Assembly (NCBI RefSeq): GCF_033568475.1
Contig: NC_133121.1
Location: 135,254,375-135,318,374 of the forward strand
Direction of reading: 5' to 3'
DNA length: 64,000 nucleotides
From: Henckelia pumila
Lineage: Eukaryota > Streptophyta > Magnoliopsida > Lamiales > Gesneriaceae
The notes below the pieces were generated by a model. It saw only the letters and a list, made by a program, of their open reading frames with translations, was not told the origin of the DNA and ran no database searches. Below are positions 1 to 11,478 of this stretch, in pieces. How positions within the stretch are numbered: the first letter of the stretch is position 1; each line of letters starts with the position of its first letter. Position numbers and translations under genes: made by a program.

Positions 1-1264
1 AAAAATCAAAAGTTGTATTTGATTGGAAACAATTGTTAAAATCTAAAAATTAAAGATGAGTAGTGTTTGATAATCAAGTCATTAAATTGGTTTTAACTTT
101 GACCTTTTTATTAGAATTTTTATTAGAATCACTTTCAGATAATCATAATCACCACAATGACTAGCTTTTGGATTTCAATTAAGTCAAGCATAAACTAACA
201 CGTAATTTGGGTTTAAGAAACACACAAAAATGATCTTTTTAAGTCAAAATCTAGCGATCACTTTTTTTTGTGATTGCAAACACTACTCGATCTCATTGAA
301 ATTGTGTTGTGAGACACTACACACGATATAGTTAATTTTTAAGATTTAGGAGGGGGAAAGAGACTATACTTAAGCCCCAGCGTTGTGAATATACAGAGAT
401 TAGCAAAAGTATCTCCATGTCTGCTTTCACTGCTGCGTAAAAGTATGAAATGATATTTAATTCAAATCTTCCAGTGCTTACCGTGAACAGTTTTTTATTT
501 TTGTTTTGGGAGCAATACTGTTAGTAGTTATACCAACTAATATTGTGAATTGATATGCAATTGTTGTGCACGTTTTTAGTCGATGCAGAAAATTTGCTTG
601 CCTGAAATTAGGTTCAGGTGAAGCACGATGATGAAAACTTATGTGCCATACTCATCATCCCCCAGTATATAGGGGATACTGTTTTCTGGTTATGTTGCGA
701 ACTGTGTCAAGATATTCTTAAACACATCTCTTTAATCTTCAAAATAATTTACAAACCGTCAAAAGCATTCGGGAAAACCCAAGTGTCTACAGTGTTCACT
801 AGTTTATACAGTATTCTGATAAAATCCATGAGACGGGGAATGCCTCCTAAGAAGCTAGTGGTTGTACTGGCTGCATGCTGACTACTGGCCTTGCTTCCTC
901 ATTTATGATCTACTAATTCGTTTTGTCTGATAAACCATCTTGGCTTGCAAATATGAAACACCATTTTGCCCTGTAATATCTCCCCTAATTTGTTCATTCT
1001 CGTTCACTTCATCTCCAATAAAACATGTCATGCTTGAATCAACTTTGGGCAGATATGGTGTTTTGTAGTTTGTCCTATGCAGGCAACTACAATGTTATTG
1101 GTTTTTGAATAGCAATGTTGTACCTGATTAACTGCTGACGAAAATTTGAGTGATTCTTATAGGGCCGTATTGTAACATTCAGCTATCAATTGACTTTCTT
1201 CAAGTGCTGTAAATTATAATAGTTCAGTTAGCATCTTATGTATCTACCATATGCCTTCTTGCAG
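1..1264. other. AT-rich stretch upstream of the PRCC-like last exon
   Basis: No coding exon can be placed with confidence here. Since the exon at 1265 is a 3' terminal exon in phase 0, this stretch is probably intron of that gene, with earlier exons inside it or beyond the left edge. An 87-codon open frame at 618-881 has no recognisable domain and ordinary intron-like composition, so I do not call it. Confidence 0.4.
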
Positions 1265-1423
1265 CCCATATCAACCAAGGGTAAGCCTTCAAAGTTGCAC
1301 AAGAGGAAGCACCAGATTGGGTCTTTACTTTATGACTTGAAGCAAAAAGAGATGGAGTTGGCTGAACGACGCTCGAAAGGATATGCTACTAAAGCTCAAA
1401 CGCAAGCAAAATACGGTTGGTGA
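1265..1423 (+). CDS. PRCC-like nuclear protein, C-terminal exon (partial gene)
   Basis: This is the last coding exon of a plant homologue of PRCC (papillary renal cell carcinoma translocation-associated protein), a nuclear protein tied in animals to splicing and mitotic checkpoint factors. It starts after a good acceptor (TTCTTGCAG ending at 1264) in phase 0 and encodes 52 residues. Seen in it are KLHKRKHQIGSL, a charged KQKEMELAERR helix and the terminal TKAQTQAKYGW. The family ends with the same QTQAKYG[FW] signature, and KHQI is the start of its conserved C-terminal block. The stop is TGA at 1421-1423. The rest of the gene lies to the left, probably outside the window. The assignment rests on the short but very characteristic C-terminus, recalled rather than searched. 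Confidence 0.75.
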   Translation, partial: PISTKGKPSKLHKRKHQIGSLLYDLKQKEMELAERRSKGYATKAQTQAKYGW

Positions 1424-2569
1424 GGTGCTGGTTTTTTCTTTCTTATGTTGTGATGATAACATAACACTGGAAAACCACTTTTCTCTTGCAAGATTTTCTC
1501 TTTACACTTTATTGGATTCAACCCAATCCTGGTTGGAACACTGTTGTATGGAATCATGTTTTATATTTCCAGTTTCCATAGTGCGAGCACAAATAGTTGG
1601 CACTTCTCAAGTAGACAAGGGTATAAAAGTTTCACAAAAACACCTTATTATATGTAAAAGTATTGTTTTTCATTCCATATATAGATTAGATCGATTTGTC
1701 TTAAGATGGATCTCCGATCCAACCCATAAAAAAATATTACTTTTTATGTATCCGTCTTACGTCATGGCTTGAATATAAATCCGGGACATATTTTAAAGAT
1801 ACTATATCTTTTAACGTATATAAAGAATCTGTCATTTAAACACCATTTTTTTAAACCAAAATTGCTCTTATGTGACATGGATACTACATTTTTGTTTTAT
1901 TTATTTTTTTTATATTTCAATATTTCAAATTACAGTTTAGTCCTTCGATTATTTTTACAACTATGATATTACTCTTATTTCAATATAATCAAATTAATTA
2001 CAAAAATATTATACAAAGTTGTACATCAATACACTAGTATATATAATATAATACATCTCAAACTTAACAAATGTCGTACATATGCTATTACAAATTTTAG
2101 AATTAGATACGCAGATAATATTATCTAAGATTTTATATATTACCTAAAAAGGTAGATAAAAGAAGTGAATGTTCATCACTGTTTCAGTTAAAAATTAAAA
2201 TAATAAATAAATGCAGTTTATCGGATCCAGCTGAATACACGTGTAACAAGCTGAAATTGCATGTACCCAAACTTCTCTGGTCAACCTATTGAAATCCCAC
2301 AAATAATCCGGATTTGTTAGGATCCGTATCCGATGAACATGCAAAGTACCATTTCCCCCACTTCCAGATAATTTAAACTAAATACAATTATCCAAACAAT
2401 ATATTTTGTTAAAAATGGGTCTACCCTTTGGGATACACGATCAGCACTCCAATTCCAGCCACGTTATTTGGTAACCCAAAACTTTAATCTTGTTTCAGTT
2501 TTCAATATATTCTGATTTTCATCTTTTCTTTTGGTAATTATATATAATCTTGCTAGCTAGTGGGATCAG
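1424..2569. other. 3' flank and intergenic DNA
   Basis: The PRCC-like transcript probably ends in the first few hundred bases. The rest is AT-rich with no gene-like frame. The open frames at 1383-1772 and 1769-1966 are low-complexity read-through of AT-rich DNA without family resemblance. Confidence 0.4.
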
Positions 2570-2592
2570 TTTTTTTTTTTTTTTTTTTTTTG
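2570..2592. repeat. Poly(T) run
   Basis: A near-uninterrupted homopolymer of about 22 T lies about 100 bases upstream of the small gene at 2693. It could be a retroposon tail on the minus strand or a promoter poly(dA:dT) tract; nothing next to it decides between these. Confidence 0.8.
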
Positions 2593-2692
2593 GTATTTAT
2601 AGTTACATGAGTATATAGTAGCAAGCAGCCTATTTTTTTGGCAGATTAATAATTAATTTCATTTATTGTTCAAACTTGATGAATGATTTTTG

Positions 2693-2917
2693 ATGAACTG
2701 TATTGAGTCGATGGCAATATACACACGCAGCTCGAATAAGGCGGCGGAATCGATGTTCCATGGCAAAGAAAACTCGGAAAAGAAACCGATGTCGAAGAAG
2801 CTATGCATATGCTCCGACACCACTCACGCCGGCTCATTCAAGTGCCGACTGCATCGGTCGAACATCGCGATCAAAGACCAGATCACCCACGTCCAACGCC
2901 CGCGCACTGTTAACTAA
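2693..2917 (+). CDS. Small 'serine-rich protein-related' gene with CxC-TTHxGSFxCxLH motif
   Basis: This is a single-exon frame of 74 residues starting at ATG 2693 (an alternative start, MAIYTRSS, lies at 2711). The middle carries KLCICSDTTHAGSFKCRLHR, which matches the plant family annotated as serine-rich protein-related, whose hallmark is C-x-C-S-x-T-T-H-P-G-S-F-R-C-x-L-H. Here Ala replaces the usual Pro and Lys the usual Arg. The Cys/His spacing suggests a small metal-binding or redox knot, but no biochemical role is established. The base composition is clearly richer in GC than the flanks, as expected of coding DNA. An overlapping frame in +1 is open for nearly the same length, but it is only Arg/Ser rich and lacks the motif. 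Possible TATA-like sequences lie at about 2594-2620. Confidence 0.65.
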   Translation: MNCIESMAIYTRSSNKAAESMFHGKENSEKKPMSKKLCICSDTTHAGSFKCRLHRSNIAIKDQITHVQRPRTVN

Positions 2918-3076
2918 CTGAGGTCTTGTATATACATGTTGCTAATTAAGTTGTGAATAGAGATTTATTTAATCTGACGTTGTATAATGTTTAGAAGCCC
3001 TGTTAATATCTATCTTTGAATTCTTATCTTTGGCTTGCTGCCTGCTATAACTTTAACTTGGATCCGCAATATTTTT

Positions 3077-3325
3077 TAGGGAAATAGTCATTTTGCGATT
3101 TCGATCCTTTATATTTTTAGATTTCATTTTTGTTCGCTATATATTTTTGATTTTTTTGACGATTTTAGTCTTTTTTTTTCGATGTGGCCCTGATGAATGT
3201 AATGCTGATTAGGAGCTAACGTGTATAGTGTCATAAATCGAAATATACAGGACTAAAACTGAAATATGAAAGCATAAATGATCGAAATCGCAAAACATAA
3301 AGAACCGTTATCGCAGGTTTCCCTA
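3077..3325. mobile_element. MITE-like element with TAGGGAAA terminal inverted repeats
   Basis: The left end reads TAGGGAAATAG and the right end, inverted, TAGGGAAACCTG. Both ends then continue with related arms containing TTTTGCGATTTCGATC about 10-30 bases inward. About 250 bp, no coding capacity. The flanks are T-rich on both sides, so a target duplication cannot be fixed. The superfamily is not clear. Confidence 0.55.
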
Positions 3326-3412
3326 TTTTTTACATAATAACTTTGGAAATTAAACTAAGAAAGGTACAAAATAAAAGGCAAGATATACAAAGAGTTGAGT
3401 ACTTTTCTTCAA

Positions 3413-3664
3413 TCAATCAATTATCAACATAGAGGAAATAAGTGAGGCCGCAACATTGGCAAATACCAACGGTAGAACTCCATCAATTGCCCGTTTCTCA
3501 TGATTTGGGTCAGGATTTTCTTCAACATTCGGAAAGGCAAAGTAGCCATGATCATACCCCGTCTTAACATCGAACGTGACACCACGAAGAACCGTCGACG
3601 CCGGTTCCCTAGACGAATCGCTCCGCCCTTCTGCCGCCTCTTCCGTCTGCCGCCGCGGCACCAC
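3413..3664 (-). CDS. Possible small gene or terminal exon, function unknown
   Basis: A minus-strand frame of about 80 codons opens with a GTG, so if it is real it is either a terminal exon or starts further upstream by splicing. It encodes a charged N-terminal part, then VTFDVKTGYDHGYFAFPNVE, and ends in a hydrophobic segment (LPLVFANVAASLISSML), as in a small tail-anchored or membrane-associated protein. The stretch 3540-3670 is much richer in GC than its neighbours, which is the main argument for coding. Overlapping frames on both strands are Arg-rich and look like shadows. I do not recognise the family. A GC-rich remnant of a repeat is the alternative. Confidence 0.25.
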   Translation of the reverse strand: MVPRRQTEEAAEGRSDSSREPASTVLRGVTFDVKTGYDHGYFAFPNVEENPDPNHEKRAIDGVLPLVFANVAASLISSMLIID

Positions 3665-3781
3665 CCTATTACCACGGTGGAGTTGGGCAGTAGGGATATG
3701 CTATATGCTCTCATAAGCATGATTTTCACCTGGCTAGAGACTTCAATCCCCAGGGGGAATTTTTCTTTAAGCTGTTTCTAA

Positions 3782-4276
3782 GTGGTGATAGTGTATAAAT
3801 AGTGTTTTGAGAGAGTTAATAATGAAGGTAATTATGAAGACAATTAGAGCAATAATTGTGTTTTATCAAGTGGTGCCCACGCACATTAATATCACTTTTT
3901 TTTAGAAGATGATTTTTTTTTTCTCTCTTTATATATATATTTTTTATGACGATGATGCAACGGTGGTTATACTTCCATGTACATTAGATAAATCTACATT
4001 ATATCGCTAGAATAATTACTTTTGGTGATTTTTTAAATTTATATTTATACTTCTAAATTTTAAATAGTTATATCACTATTAATTTAAAAAAATACTGTTA
4101 AAATTCATTAATTCAAAAATAACAAAAGTTATCATATTAAAATAATTATTCCAACGAACAGTGCTTAAAAATATTAATATTGATAATTGATAAAGACTAA
4201 AGAGAATTATACTCATAATTATTGAGAACGCATATATAAATTTTTCCATTTTTAAAAAAATATTTAGAAGTTTGGT

Positions 4277-4319
<43 letters not shown>

Positions 4320-5339
4320 CTATATTATTAAAGTAAAGACCCTCTAATTAACAAACTTTCAATTAATTGGTGAATTTTGATTTGAAATTATCATTATCTC
4401 CTAACTTAATTTTCAATAAAATCAAAATTAATGGGCGAAATAGTCATTTTAAATGGTTTCCTATTTTCTAGTCATTAAAAGCTCATTTTGTGCCCTTTGA
4501 TATTATTTTATTTACAAAATGACTCTCACTTTATAAGATATATATATATTTTTGTGAATATTTATTTAGAAAAAAATTATATTTTTATTATTTTAAATTT
4601 TATAATTTATTATTTATTTTCTTCGTTAAAAAACGAAATGTACGAGCATACAACGCGTGCAGCGAAATACTAATATTTAGAAGTGTTGTCATGATTACAG
4701 CATGTAGTCTAGCCTTATTTTTATATTATTAATAGCATTATTATTATTATTATGGTCACTCAACTTTTCGGCTACGAAAAATCAAACTTAACTGATATTG
4801 GGCCACCCTCCTCTATTATGCTCCTCATGCCGCATCGAATCTTTTATATTTTTACGATAATAAATTGGTGGAATTTGAAAGAAGTTTAAAGATACAGTTT
4901 TAATTTAAAAAATTAAATAAATATTATTAAATAAAGGGTTTTATATTATTGAAATCAAGGTTGGTTGCGGAAAGGTTGAAAATAATCAATACTGACGAGG
5001 CGACGGCCCATCAAGTTACAGTAAAAAGACCTAGAATCATGTAGTAAGTAATTAGTTGATGGAATATTAAATTATATATTTTTTTAAAGAAATAATATAT
5101 ATGTTGTTAGGTTTATAATTATAAATTTAGTATTGGAGAAAGCCCCTAATTAACTCCGAAGAGCCTACTTTTATGCACACTCTTTTATGGAACCAAAGGG
5201 CCGAAGTAGGTGTTCAAATTTAATTTAATATTAATCCCATATATGTTCATTCATTTTTCCGCATGCATCGAAAAGAAAATGGATTAATTTGCTGAAGCAT
5301 AAAATCATACCCGATTTGGATGAAAGGATAATATTTTTT
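3782..5339. other. AT-rich intergenic DNA
   Basis: No gene-like frame. It contains the (TA)n tract at 4281-4318 and a short (TTA)n run near 4735-4755. Nothing else stands out. Confidence 0.5.
4281..4318. repeat. (TA)n microsatellite
   Basis: About 19 uninterrupted TA units in an AT-rich context. Confidence 0.95.
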
Positions 5340-6300
5340 TTATAACACACTCTTGATTAATAAAAATAAACTGATAATTTTGTTCGAATCAAGGTTCATT
5401 TTATTCAATGTCCACTGATGATGGTTTATCAAATCGGGGCCCGGGTTGTCAGGGTAGTGAAGTGGGCCTGACGTGATGACCGGGCTAGTAGGTGTAAAAT
5501 GTGGTTTGTCCCTCCTGGATCGGGATGATCTGCACACAAGGGAAAAGAATGAAAGCACGTTAGTGGGGCGCCGGAAGGTTTTCCGGCGGGGCCACTTCGA
5601 TGCTTAAGTCAAACTTAGAAATAGAGTGGGCTTTTAAGAAAAATGAGTATAGTGCTTTGGGATTTTAGATGAACATACCTCTACAAATGCTTATGGCCAG
5701 GTATTTATAGGCCTTGGAGTGAGAGAGTCACTCCGCATTTCCAGGGTAGTGGCCACGATCTGGATCGTGGGTGTAGGAGTTACCCACATTTACCTGTGAC
5801 GCACGATGGAGCCGGAAGGCTCGGGATTATGGTAGTCGTGGGGATCATGCCCTTGAGACATGGGCTTTGTCTAAGTCATGCAGATCTGGTCTCCCGGGAT
5901 CCTGAAGCTCCTAGCCTGCTTTAATACAGCCCTGACACCCCTGGCTTTTCCTGGTCCTGCCACCCCTGGCTTACCAGGGTATCACTACTCCTCCCAAAAA
6001 TAGTCGGGCTAGAGTCTTACTCGTTGTCCTGACTAACAGCCCTGCTACCCTTGCTTTAATACAGCCCTGATACCCCTGACTCGGTATAGCTCTGTTCACT
6101 GCCCTGACTAGCATCCCTGATGCTTCGGCTTCTTCTTAGCCCTGATATCCCTGACTTCCCGGGATATCACCATCCACCTTTGCGATCGTGGATTCTCATG
6201 TCGTAAAATTATCAGATAATTGCTCAAGATCTTTGATCTGCCACCTGGACCTGATGAGAAATATGGAAGCACTTCTTATGGACTCGTTGGTTCATTATGA
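5340..6300 (-). mobile_element. LTR-like retroelement remnant (possible solo LTR)
   Basis: This GC-richer block sits abruptly in AT-rich DNA. On the minus strand it carries a TATA box (CCTATAAATACC around 5703-5714), many degenerate short repeats of the type CAGGG(G)TATCAGGG between about 5920 and 6170, and a pyrimidine tract ending in an acceptor-like TGTGTGCAG near 5530. These are features of a plant retrotransposon LTR and leader. Exact TG..CA ends and a target duplication were not found, so the borders are approximate. It is a fossil fragment without coding capacity. Confidence 0.35.
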
Positions 6301-6749
6301 TATCACTATCTAATATGAAAAAAATGAAATATTTAAAATGATTTTATAATAGACTACAATAAACTTTTATAACAACTTAGATTAATCATTTTCATAAAAC
6401 AAAAACAAATACAATCTATTTGTTATAAGAACCTATTGTCAAGTCGCTCAAACGCATGTGAGGGTGAGGGACGTGACATAATTCATTGCCTATTAGGAAA
6501 AAATAAATTACATCATTTTCTTTTCTTTTTTTTACTGACTTTTTGCGTGGATTTTCATTATTTATTGATGGACCCTTTTTTTAAGTAGATGGTCCTCGAT
6601 CGAACCAAGCATATATGATATGAGTTTGCTGTTGCGTTACGGAATTTTCTAATCCACACAGAGAGGATCTGTAGACTACTCTAGAATATTCAAAATAGAT
6701 TTTTGATAAGTGGTAGTATTTTATGAATATTCTAAAACACTTAGGTATA

Positions 6750-6783
<34 letters not shown>

Positions 6784-7200
6784 GGGAAAAAGTAATTATT
6801 TTAGTCTAGCATGATTAGTGAAGGCTAAAATAAGAAACATTCACGTGATGACCATGAACGCCAAACGTCAACTTCACAAGCTGTGGCTAAAGCATTGCAG
6901 CAGAAACTTCCCACTAATGGGGGGCCTAATTACTCCACTTTCCCATTCAATTATTTCATCCAATAGTTAATTAGTAGTTAGCTTGCAGTGTAACACTGTT
7001 AATTGGGCTTCCATTTGTTCGGGTCAATATAAATTTTATTCGACTGTCCAATATATTGAACCACCATCATCATAAATCAAATCCACGCACTACAAACTTT
7101 CACATTCATCGGACCTATTATTTGATTTTTCCGGAACCAATTGAATTTGAATCTGGACCCGCACTTCAGCCGAGCTCAACTACAATATAAACTAGTAAAA
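6301..7200. other. Intergenic DNA
   Basis: No recognisable gene. It includes the ATT microsatellite at 6750-6783. Confidence 0.5.
6750..6783. repeat. (ATT)n microsatellite
   Basis: Eleven consecutive ATT triplets. Confidence 0.95.
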
Positions 7201-7214
7201 AATGCACACATTTG

Positions 7215-8560
7215 TTGGATCACGATCTCGCATCTGTTAGATATGATACCCGTGGCAGCAAAAGTTTAAAAATTTATTTTCTGATCTGGAACGATTCCAG
7301 ATCGTGGGTATCAAATCTCTACGATTAAAAAAAAACAAGTAAAATAAAACAAGAGTAAATTTTACCTCTCAAGTCTCAACTTGAGGTTTTGGACTCCAAC
7401 AGAATAAATCTGTTCTTCTTGTATATCCCAGAAACTGATGACTCATTAAATTTAATTATCTCAACGGGAATTAAAAATCTATTACTTGTGTGACCCTCAA
7501 TGGTTCAGGGATATAGCTAGCCGTGGGCTCACAACTCCTTGTGACTCGGAACAACGATTTTCGACTTGCCCATCGAATCATGGTAAAAGCGCCTAGCAAC
7601 ATCGCCCCATGATTCCCTAGGTATCACTGATAGTGCCTGCAAGAACCAGTAGGTTTTGGTTAACGTATAGTACGGTTCCTTCATCCATATATCCTGATCG
7701 AATCAACAACCATTGGTATATCGAGAGTTGTTCGAGATTCGATAACTATGCAATATATCTTGAAGATCAAATAGTGACATCGCATGTGCAACTAGGAAAT
7801 CAAGTAACCTAAAGCACATCGTGTACTCTGGCAAGAGATTTGTCACACTAATATCTCGTCAGATCGCATAGGATATCCACACTCGCAAGCGTGTGGTGAA
7901 TCCTTGACAACAAAGCATTGACTCCTATATGTATCGTAACTGTGCCCAATCTCGACACCTGATGACCCTCATAGAGTCGATAAACGAGTCAAAGCACAGT
8001 ACTAGCATATAGAGTTTCCATGATGTTTCAAGTAATAAGGACTAATGGTGTACAACCAAAACCGCAGACTTATCCACTCAATTAGTGAAAACCACTTGTA
8101 TAGTCCGAATATGGTAGTTCAATCATTCATCCAATGAATATACATTTGCATGCTTCGAACATCTCTATATTTCATACCAATGAAACGTGGTATTTGGCAT
8201 CGCAAATGCTAGTCTCAATCTCGAGCGATCCTTATCCTTATTGCGGACGGCTCAATTGACTAGGAACTCTTTAGAATATACAGTGGCTATAAGATGTGTT
8301 TCATGATAGTGCTCTCTCTGTCTCCACTATCTCATCTTACTTACACTATAGTATATTCAAGGTCTTTATCAAAATAATAATAGTATATCACAATATAACA
8401 ATATGAAGAAAGATAAATAAAACGTCATTAAAGAATGTAAATTATATTTAAACAAATATTGTTTACAATAAGAGACTCTCAAAGCCCTTAGCCACAAGTT
8501 GGCTAGCGGGGCATCAACTCTTTCAACATTTTGTTTGTGTAGAAGAGAAGTTTTTTTAAA
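7215..8560. mobile_element. Degenerate retroelement-derived repeat, uncertain
   Basis: This block has more even base composition than its flanks and contains phrases I associate with dispersed plant LTR-type repeats (for example the stretch around 7960-8260 with GATGACCCTCATAGAGTCGA and GGACGGCTCAATTGACTAGG). A short hairpin, GATCTGG..CCAGATC, lies at about 7284-7305. No coding frame, LTR pair or target duplication could be established. The family call is impression only. Confidence 0.3.
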
Positions 8561-8689
8561 GCAAATCATGAAGTTAGTGTGGGAAGTTTTTAGTGAAATA
8601 TTGAGTATAAAAAGGTAATTTTGAAATAAATAAATTTGGTGTCCTTAAGATAGTTACTATAATAAACAGTCTTTTATATAATAGTATTG

Positions 8690-8693
<4 letters not shown>

Positions 8694-8731
<38 letters not shown>
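8694..8731. repeat. (TA)n microsatellite
   Basis: About 19 TA units. Confidence 0.95.
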
Positions 8732-8738
<7 letters not shown>

Positions 8739-9004
8739 TTGAGAGATACACATGATGCATGTGCAACTAAATAAATAAAAATGATGTAGATAAAAAAAAA
8801 TCGAGGAAGATAAGTAATAAAAAAATATGAGTGGAAAAAAAGTTGATAGATGGTTTCTTTAAATTTAAATTGTAGATGATAATAGATTATATCATACATT
8901 AGAGAATGTAATTTTCATTTCGAATTTTTTGCCCTTTTCCAATAGAAATGAATGAGTATTTTTATTGACTTGATAAGTAATTTGACGTTGATGTCTCATT
9001 ACAG

Positions 9005-9500
9005 CTGTCAGGCAAGACAACCTATGGCGGGGCGGGCTGACCCACCATTCCGATGAGCTGAAAATTCTCAACTCAACTCAACTCAACCCAACTCAAGGTG
9101 GATTGCGGGTTAGGAGGGTCGGTCCGCGGGTTGGCTCACTACAAATAAAAATTATTATAATTAATTATTAATAAATAAATAAATATTAATAGAAACATAT
9201 TAATAAAAATTTTAATTATTGATTTATACGTATAAATTTTATATAAAATAATTAATACAAAAATTTAATAATTTTTATTAAAATATATATATATATATCA
9301 CAATAAAAATAAAAAATAATAATAATTTTTCAGGCCAGCGGGCCAACCCAGGACCGCCTAAGGGGCTGATCCCCGCCTAGACCCGCGACCCGCATGGGTT
9401 GGCCCACTTTTAGTTGAGTTGAAAAAATGTCATCTCAACCCACTTAAATTGTGTGACGGGGTGGGCCGACCCGACGGACCTAATCCAAATCGAAGGTTCT
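9005..9500 (+). repeat. GGCCCGCC-type dispersed repeat, unfilled copy
   Basis: Two GC-rich arms (about 9005-9150 and 9330-9500) enclose an AT-rich middle. The same arrangement occurs inverted at 14575-15545; for example CTCACTACAAATAAAAAT at 9137 corresponds to the inverted stretch near 15385. The arms are roughly inverted to each other, full of GGCGGG/GGCCCA strings, and the ends approximate TIRs. A non-autonomous DNA element is the likeliest identity. This copy lacks the insertion that interrupts the other one. Confidence 0.6.
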
Positions 9501-9825
9501 ATGTTTCATGGATCAAATCAATAAACTATATATAGATGTCTCTCTCATGTTTTATATATCTATATCTATATTATATATAAAGGAAGAACACCTTAGTAGT
9601 CTTTTGATATGCTCACTTTTAATTGTTTTTTTTAAAATAAAATAAAAAACCCACAAAATTATTCAATTGCAAAAATAAAAAGGATAAATTAAAATCAAAT
9701 ATTTGAAAAAAATAAATTTATATTATATACACACAAAACATAATATTTGTATATAATATTATACACATAATGCGTGTGCATGCGTGTGCGGTGCTGTTAG
9801 TATAATAATATGTGTGTGTTGGTTT

Positions 9826-9946
9826 TGAGCTAAAAAGTTCGACTTGGAAAAAATTTGATCCAAATCATTTGTATGTATCGAAAAGGAAATAATATGTAGA
9901 CTGAGCCTGAGTCAACTTCAATTCCACCAGAAAAATAAAGATAGAT
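9826..9946 (-). other. Displaced 3' flank of DUF26 gene copy A
   Basis: This stretch matches 15700-15855 downstream of copy B: TTTGAGCTAAAAAG, then GAGTCAACTT(C/T)AATTC and AAAAATAAAGATAGAT. In copy B these blocks run straight into GCATGGC and the gene's 3' region. Here the match stops at 9946 and resumes at 11290, so the intervening 1.3 kb is an insertion made after the duplication. Confidence 0.6.
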
Positions 9947-11289
9947 CAGTATTCCGGTGCCCGTGTCGTGTATCTATAAAATCTATTTTTTCAAAACCAA
10001 AAATATATAAATAAATGGTAAAGTTAAAAAACGCAAAAAATTAAAAAAAAAATAGCGTTTTCGCAATCAAAGTCACAAAAACACAATAAATAGATCAATT
10101 TCACAAATATGTATAGCATTTTCAAAGAAAAAAACACCAAAGGACGGGTGTTATTTTGGTGAATAAAAAAAATCAAATGACCAAAAAAAAAAAAAAGAAG
10201 AGACCATATAAAAATAACTAAAATCTTTTGGTGGAAACTGTCACATGATATAATTCGGACAGAGAAGAATCTTGATGCACACCATGTTCCAGTCTCGGGT
10301 AAGTGCCCTCTCTGTGGGTTTGGTGATGATACGACTAGTCATGCTCTGTTTTTTTGTCCAGCAACTAAGGGTCATTGGAAGGGCCAGGTGTTTAAGTGAT
10401 TATTGAATCAAGTTCGGGGTTGATATTTGTTATGGATGATGAAAAACTTTAACAAAATAGATTTTGAAATATTTGCTTGTCGGACATGGAGTGTTTGGTG
10501 TGGACGTCTTCGAGTTATACGCAATTCCGATGACGTGATTAGTTATATGCCAGAAAATTGGGATGATCGGTATATTGAGGAGTATTGGGCTGCTGTTAGA
10601 GATTTGAAGATCGATATGCTTGAACCAGAGAATGCGAACTCCACCACATGGTTATCTTCACCGATCGGACACCTTCGTCTTGATGTAGATGCAGCTCTTA
10701 ATGAGAGACTTAATTTATACAGCATAGCGGGCGTGATTCGAAATTCTGACGGTAATCTAATGCTGGCTTTTGGGAGAAGAATTGGCCAGCCTCTTTCCGT
10801 GGTTCATGCAGAGCTTCTGGCTATTAAGGAGGGTATTCAGTTAGTTCGCGAAAAGGGCTTCTTCAACACTTCTATTTATTCCGACTCAAAGATGGTCGTG
10901 CAATCAGTCATGGATTCATCTGATGATTGGGGGTACATTGGATCGTGCGCTCAAGAGATTAATGATTTGATGACTGATAACTCGATTTTGAGTTTAAATT
11001 ATGCTAGTCGGCCATCTACTTTAGTGGCTCGCTATTTAGCTTAATTTGGTATTTCTTTTCCTACACCTTTTTGTTGGGTGATCGGAAAATTTCCTTATTT
11101 GTTAAACATTGTATCATTGAATTCTACTTTTTAATAATAATGATAAAAAAAAAATAACTAATTTGCCTAAAAGTTTTAGTTTGATAAAAATTAAGTTAAA
11201 ATATAATCATAAATTAATCTCAACTATCCCGATTAATCGAAAAACAGCTAACAAAAAGTACTCTGCTGTAATGACATAGCTAGGAAGGT
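9947..11289. mobile_element. Insertion block in the 3' flank of DUF26 copy A, carrying a LINE
   Basis: Compared with copy B, 1343 bases are extra here, flanked by the direct repeat AGATAGAT (9939-9946 and 11290-11297). The block starts CAGTATTCCGG and ends CTAGGAAGGT; the ends are not convincing terminal inverted repeats, so the class is open. A LINE 3' fragment with its own target duplication lies inside it (10222-11150). Confidence 0.45.
10222..11150 (+). mobile_element. LINE (L1-type) 3' fragment: zf-RVT and RNase H
   Basis: 5'-truncated non-LTR retrotransposon. The first part (10222-10400) encodes FWWKLSHDIIRTEKN and KCPLCGFGDDTTSHALFFCP, the zinc-binding reverse-transcriptase tail, and ends at an in-frame TGA (10398-10400). 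A second frame (10427-11044) holds the RNase H-like domain: LRLDVDAAL (first Asp), HAELLAIKEGI (Glu), IYSDSKMVV (Asp), and a C-terminus ARYLA where family members usually have AH.LA with a catalytic His/Asp context. The element ends in an A-rich tail (11131-11150) and is flanked by the target duplication AAAATAACTA (10211-10220 and 11151-11160). The two frames are offset, so this copy is dead. Confidence 0.85.
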
Positions 11290-11478
11290 AGATAGATGCA
11301 TGGCCGAGAATTCGAAAACCTTGAACAACACTACTAGTATAACGTTACATTTTATTCAGACGAAGATTAATGTGTACGAAAAGCTCCGAGTAGAACTCCT
11401 GCTGTAGCTTACAATGACAACACCAAATGAGATGAAGGCAGTGTTTGAAAGAGCTTCTACGAACACTACCGAAGTATA

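Noticed and set aside
618-881. 87-codon plus-strand open frame
   Set aside because: No domain, no codon bias, and it lies in a likely intron of the PRCC-like gene.
1383-1772. 129-codon open frame overlapping the PRCC-like exon
   Set aside because: Starts inside the real exon in another frame and runs into AT-rich 3' flank.
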